Source: Apostichopus japonicus
Taxonomy: Eukaryota; Echinodermata; Holothuroidea; Aspidochirotida; Stichopodidae
Reading direction: 5' to 3'
DNA length: 64,000 nt
Assembly (NCBI RefSeq): GCF_037975245.1
Contig: NC_092568.1
Location: 15,705,001-15,769,000, forward strand
The notes under the pieces are model-generated. The model saw only the letters and a list, made by a program, of their open reading frames with translations. It was not told the DNA's origin and did not search any database. A program made the translations under genes and the position numbers. This document shows positions 60,716 through 64,000 of this stretch, piece by piece (position 1 is the first letter of the stretch; each line of letters begins with the position of its first letter).

Positions 60716-60751
60716 CTTTCATGAATTGTGTCACAATCATTTGGTTTCAGA
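60716..60751 (-). other. RYR: Probable 5' UTR segment of RyR coding exon 1
   Basis: On the minus strand, TGTTCCCTTTCAG precedes this segment and looks like a 3' splice site, implying at least one non-coding exon further right. The segment contains an upstream ATG (60720-60722) that opens an 11-codon frame, stop included, ending in TGA at 60690-60692. It overlaps the RyR start in another frame. The alternative is that transcription starts near here and the AG is incidental. Confidence 0.55.
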
Positions 60752-60867
60752 CTGAAAGGGAACATTGTCAAAAATAACAAAAGAAATAATAAGAACAAAG
60801 AATCAAAGAGAGAAACCAGTCTAGGTAAATACATAAAATTGATTGGGCCTGATATGTTTATCCTCGC

Positions 60868-60914
60868 AGGACCTTCTTCAGACAATAACAGTTAGCCTCT
60901 GAAGAAGATCCTGC
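60868..60914. repeat. Imperfect inverted repeat
   Basis: GCAGGACCTTCTTCAGA (60868-60884) is answered by TCTGAAGAAGATCCTGC (60898-60914), with one mismatch, around a 13-nt loop. A 17-bp stem upstream of the RyR start. Function unknown. Confidence 0.8.
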
Positions 60915-63360
60915 AAATTGGGGTGTGCTGATTATTCAATTTGTTGTCTAATTGCTAATTGCTAACCAGCAACTTAAGTTGTGAATATCTTACTTAAATA
61001 TCTGCTCAACTGTTATTTGTAAGAGTCCAATGTAAAAAAAATGAATAAATCGCCCCATAATATTGTCAACTTAGAACTAGATTTTTCTTATTGTACTGCT
61101 TATATATCTTAATAGTTAATCTTTCATGGTCATCCATGTTCAATCTAGTACACTGCCCCATACTGTAGTAGGTTCCCAAACAGTGCCCTTATGAGAAAAT
61201 ACTTCCACAATAATTGCTGAGCAGTTCATTCATATCTGTCAAAATATGTAAAATATTGGGAGATCATGTTTTAACACATTGCAATTGCTAGACATGTAAG
61301 ATTTTGAGAAATTTATTGTTTGATGAGTAATATTTGCCTCTTGAAAGTCTTCAGGGCGACAAAACCGATCCCTCTATGCTACTACTGTACTAAGGAAACA
61401 GTGGAAAGGGAGATCAGCTAACTACTGTTATAATAAAAGTCACCCCCACAAATATTTCATGTCCTAGGTAAAACACATTTCAAAGCTCTAGAGACACTAA
61501 AACATGTATGCAAATTTTATGCTATTCACAACATTCAATTAAACGCTTGAACAATGAGAACACTAGAATAGGAAATCTGTTCACTGTGGCCTTTTTTCAA
61601 CTTTTTTTCATGGCAGGAGTATGACAAACTGTTACCAGGATCAAGAGTGGAAATAGTGATCACAACACTAGCTAGGTCTTGAATCAATCACTTCAGGTGC
61701 AAACTCCAAAGTCACTTTATCATGATGGTCTTACTTCATATTAAACTCAGTACTTACTCCATAAATCCAACATTGGGATATATTTGTACCAGTTACCAAT
61801 GTTTGTTATAAATATATTCTCTGTTTACCTCCTATAGATAATGGAGGCAAGTTTACCTGGTCAACTTTTTAAGAAAAGCAATCAGATTCAACTTTGGCAC
61901 CAGTGTCAATATTTGAGTAAATAAACAGTATGCAAAATATATCCAATTTGAATTTGAAATATTTATGTTGTATTCCCAATTGCCATGACTTCACTTCTCA
62001 AAGTAATATAAAAAAGAGGTAAGGTAAGAAAAAATGGTACAAATCTAAGAATCATAGAGCTCAAGAGAAGTACAGCAATAATACCAGTGGTGCAAAGTCT
62101 CTTACTGTGATATTAAACATATGTAATTAGGGCATAGGAGAAACAAAAAATATAAGCATTGGGCAAATTTTTAAACAATGGTCCAAGTGGCCCCCAAATG
62201 AAATTTGTCCTAACATTTCTATTCTAAACATCATTAGTGACTCACCAGTCATCAGCAGGGAATAATTTGTTTCATATCATTTAGCCAAATGCTATGCAAA
62301 ATGGGTCAAGTTGCTATGTACACAAATGAAAATTTAGCATATCAATTTCATACAACAAACATAATTTTCAATATTATGAGACATTAAGTTAGATACCACT
62401 ATGCAAAATGTCAACACTAAATACTGCCACTCAACAATAACTATGAGTGGTAAATGGCCTTGAGGAAGAATAAGTTTTCCTGTTTTTTACACACAATGGG
62501 CTCATAATGACTTTTAGATGACCTTTCTCCTCAAATCTCTGAACATCCCATAATAACAAGCTGTGTAAATGCTGTATCATAAACAATCCACATACTCCAG
62601 TAAGCCAATATCACAATTGAGTTTCCTATACACATGAAGATAATACATATAATCTAACCTCTAGCTGCTTTGTATGATTGTTTATAATAGTTCCAAAATC
62701 AAATTATAAACAACACTGTCACCCATGTAATAATATGGCTGACATAAGAATCAATGTACAGTACTTGGAGCAAGGTTTGCAACCTTTGCCTAAATGCATG
62801 TCTGTGAGAATCACAAAAGGCTGTACATAATTTCCTTCCCATAAAATTGAACTATTTCTATATAAACGCTAACGGCACGACTCACTGGTTGAGTGATTGC
62901 ATTGTTTCTTGGTATATATGCAACTGTGTTCAGACCATATAGCAGTGCATTGTGGTTATTTTGCAACTATATAGTATCCTTCTGTATGCCTCCATATAGA
63001 TCATGCATAACACTTTATATGTAAATAGTGCAATATGAACTGTAACAAGGTAGAGGTTATTTTTGTATCTAGAGAAATTAGAAAAGTGGGAAAATACGAA
63101 ACCAGCCTTTGCACTCACTAAGTAACATTAGACAGTAGACAACAACAGATCCATTCTAATTTACATGAATACCTTCCAACCAAGTCACTATATCATTATA
63201 GTTGTACATGAGGTACATGAGGTTGAATTCAACATCTTACTTTTGCCATGTATAATGAGATCATTATTCCTGACCACACAATTCACATCAGACTGCATTG
63301 AAATTTAGATCCATATTCCAAACATTGAGTAGACAGAATATAGTGAATGTCTTTTCTTAC

Positions 63361-63710
63361 TTAAAGGCATTGAAGACTCGCCCCAAACCGTGTGACGCAC
63401 TCTGAAAAGTTAACTTTCTGTTGCTTGCAAGTGAAGTTTTCTGCTTGTCACTACAAAATGCAGACAGTAATGAAACGTGCTACATTGTTATCTTTAGCTG
63501 GACCTGAGATGTCCATCGCTGTATTGTTTGTACACTGTGCTGTGGGTATTGACCGCAGCTGTATGTACTGACTGTACACTAGTGTCTAATTACCGAAGGT
63601 AGCAAGCTGTGTGCATATTTTCTGGGATCGAAGGTGGTGTCTAACACTTCTGTTACACCTCATTCAAAACATTAGACGTTTCTTGTTGCGCGAGTCTTCA
63701 CACCCTTTAA
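63361..63710. mobile_element. MITE with TTAA ends, copy 2 (350 bp)
   Basis: Same orientation and order as the copy at 22842-23205: TTAAAGGCATTGAAGACTCG at the left, GCGCGAGTCTTCACACCCTT then TAA at the right. It is about 14 bp shorter, mainly from loss near the right end (GGTCAGATTACCGG missing). It lies upstream of the RyR start codon. Confidence 0.85.
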
Positions 63711-64000
63711 CAAGAAAAAATTCTAGTTTTTGCCCTTCTGTAGTGGAACACCTTCGTTGACAGTCTGACTTCATTGTAAGCAGAATTACAAACAATTAAA
63801 TAACAAGCACATGCTCATCAAATTATAGGCTATTACCATCACATCAGATATATGTCACCACAGGGGTGATGTGAGCCTCAAAGATCATGTTGATGCAAAA
63901 TTTGATCAAATTCCAACATAAGGAAAATAAAACAAGTTTGTTAACGTTAGAATTAGAAAATGTGAACAATAAAACCTGTCAATTGATGGTTGAAAGCCTA

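Larger units (their letters stand above)
60752..64000 (-). other. Sequence upstream of the RyR start codon
   Basis: About 3.2 kb to the window edge. Apart from the MITE at 63361-63710 I see no gene, and no convincing core promoter or CpG island. If the acceptor at 60752 is real, a non-coding first exon and the promoter lie here or beyond the right edge. A short inverted motif of the type CAGGACCTTCTTCAGA / CTGAAGAAGATCCTG occurs at 60868-60914. Confidence 0.7.

Overview
The window is animal nuclear DNA. It is AT-rich, has short exons with GT-AG introns, and is crowded with tandem arrays, short inverted-repeat elements, a tRNA-derived SINE and a LINE 3' end. The only gene I can establish is the 5' part of a ryanodine receptor (RyR) gene on the minus strand. 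RyR is the large Ca2+-release channel of the sarco/endoplasmic reticulum. Sixteen coding exons run from an ATG at 60713-60715 down to 220 and join without a phase conflict into 1,467 coding bases (489 codons). They cover the N-terminal IP3R-like beta-trefoil, the MIR domain and the start of the RIH solenoid. The gene continues past the left edge of the window, so this is roughly the first tenth of a ~5,000-residue protein. The repeat content suggests a marine invertebrate, perhaps an echinoderm; this is inference only.

Layout. 1-10.96 kb: nine closely spaced exons (A-I here, residues 219-489), with introns of about 0.5-2.8 kb. Two of these introns are mostly tandem repeats: a 42-bp array at 5.33-6.61 kb, and 119/99-bp and 74-bp arrays at 7.6-8.5 and 9.0-10.05 kb. 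10.96-22.5 kb: exons for residues 60-217, separated by introns carrying an inverted-end repeat, a TTGTATAATG-type microsatellite, a diverged ~140-bp repeat and a ~57-bp array. 22.5-41.2 kb: an 18.7-kb intron with a TTAA-flanked MITE, five copies of a repeat family carrying GGAGACAGGTAAG (called 'family M' here), two SINE copies, a GC-rich composite element and a perfect 19-bp hairpin. 41.2-41.3 kb: coding exon 2. 41.3-60.7 kb: a 19.4-kb first intron with more family M copies, a 15-bp satellite, a LINE 3' end and a CpG-richer open stretch near 54 kb. 60.7 kb: the start codon exon, apparently preceded by a 3' splice site, so the transcription start is probably further right. 60.75-64 kb: upstream sequence with a second copy of the TTAA MITE.

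Almost all other long open frames are by-products of repeats whose period is a multiple of three, or chance in AT-rich DNA. No bacterial, viral or CRISPR-like system is present. The most interesting material is how repeats have shaped the RyR introns: higher-order tandem arrays close to splice sites, and a dispersed element that carries near-perfect 5' splice-site consensus in the sense direction of the gene.
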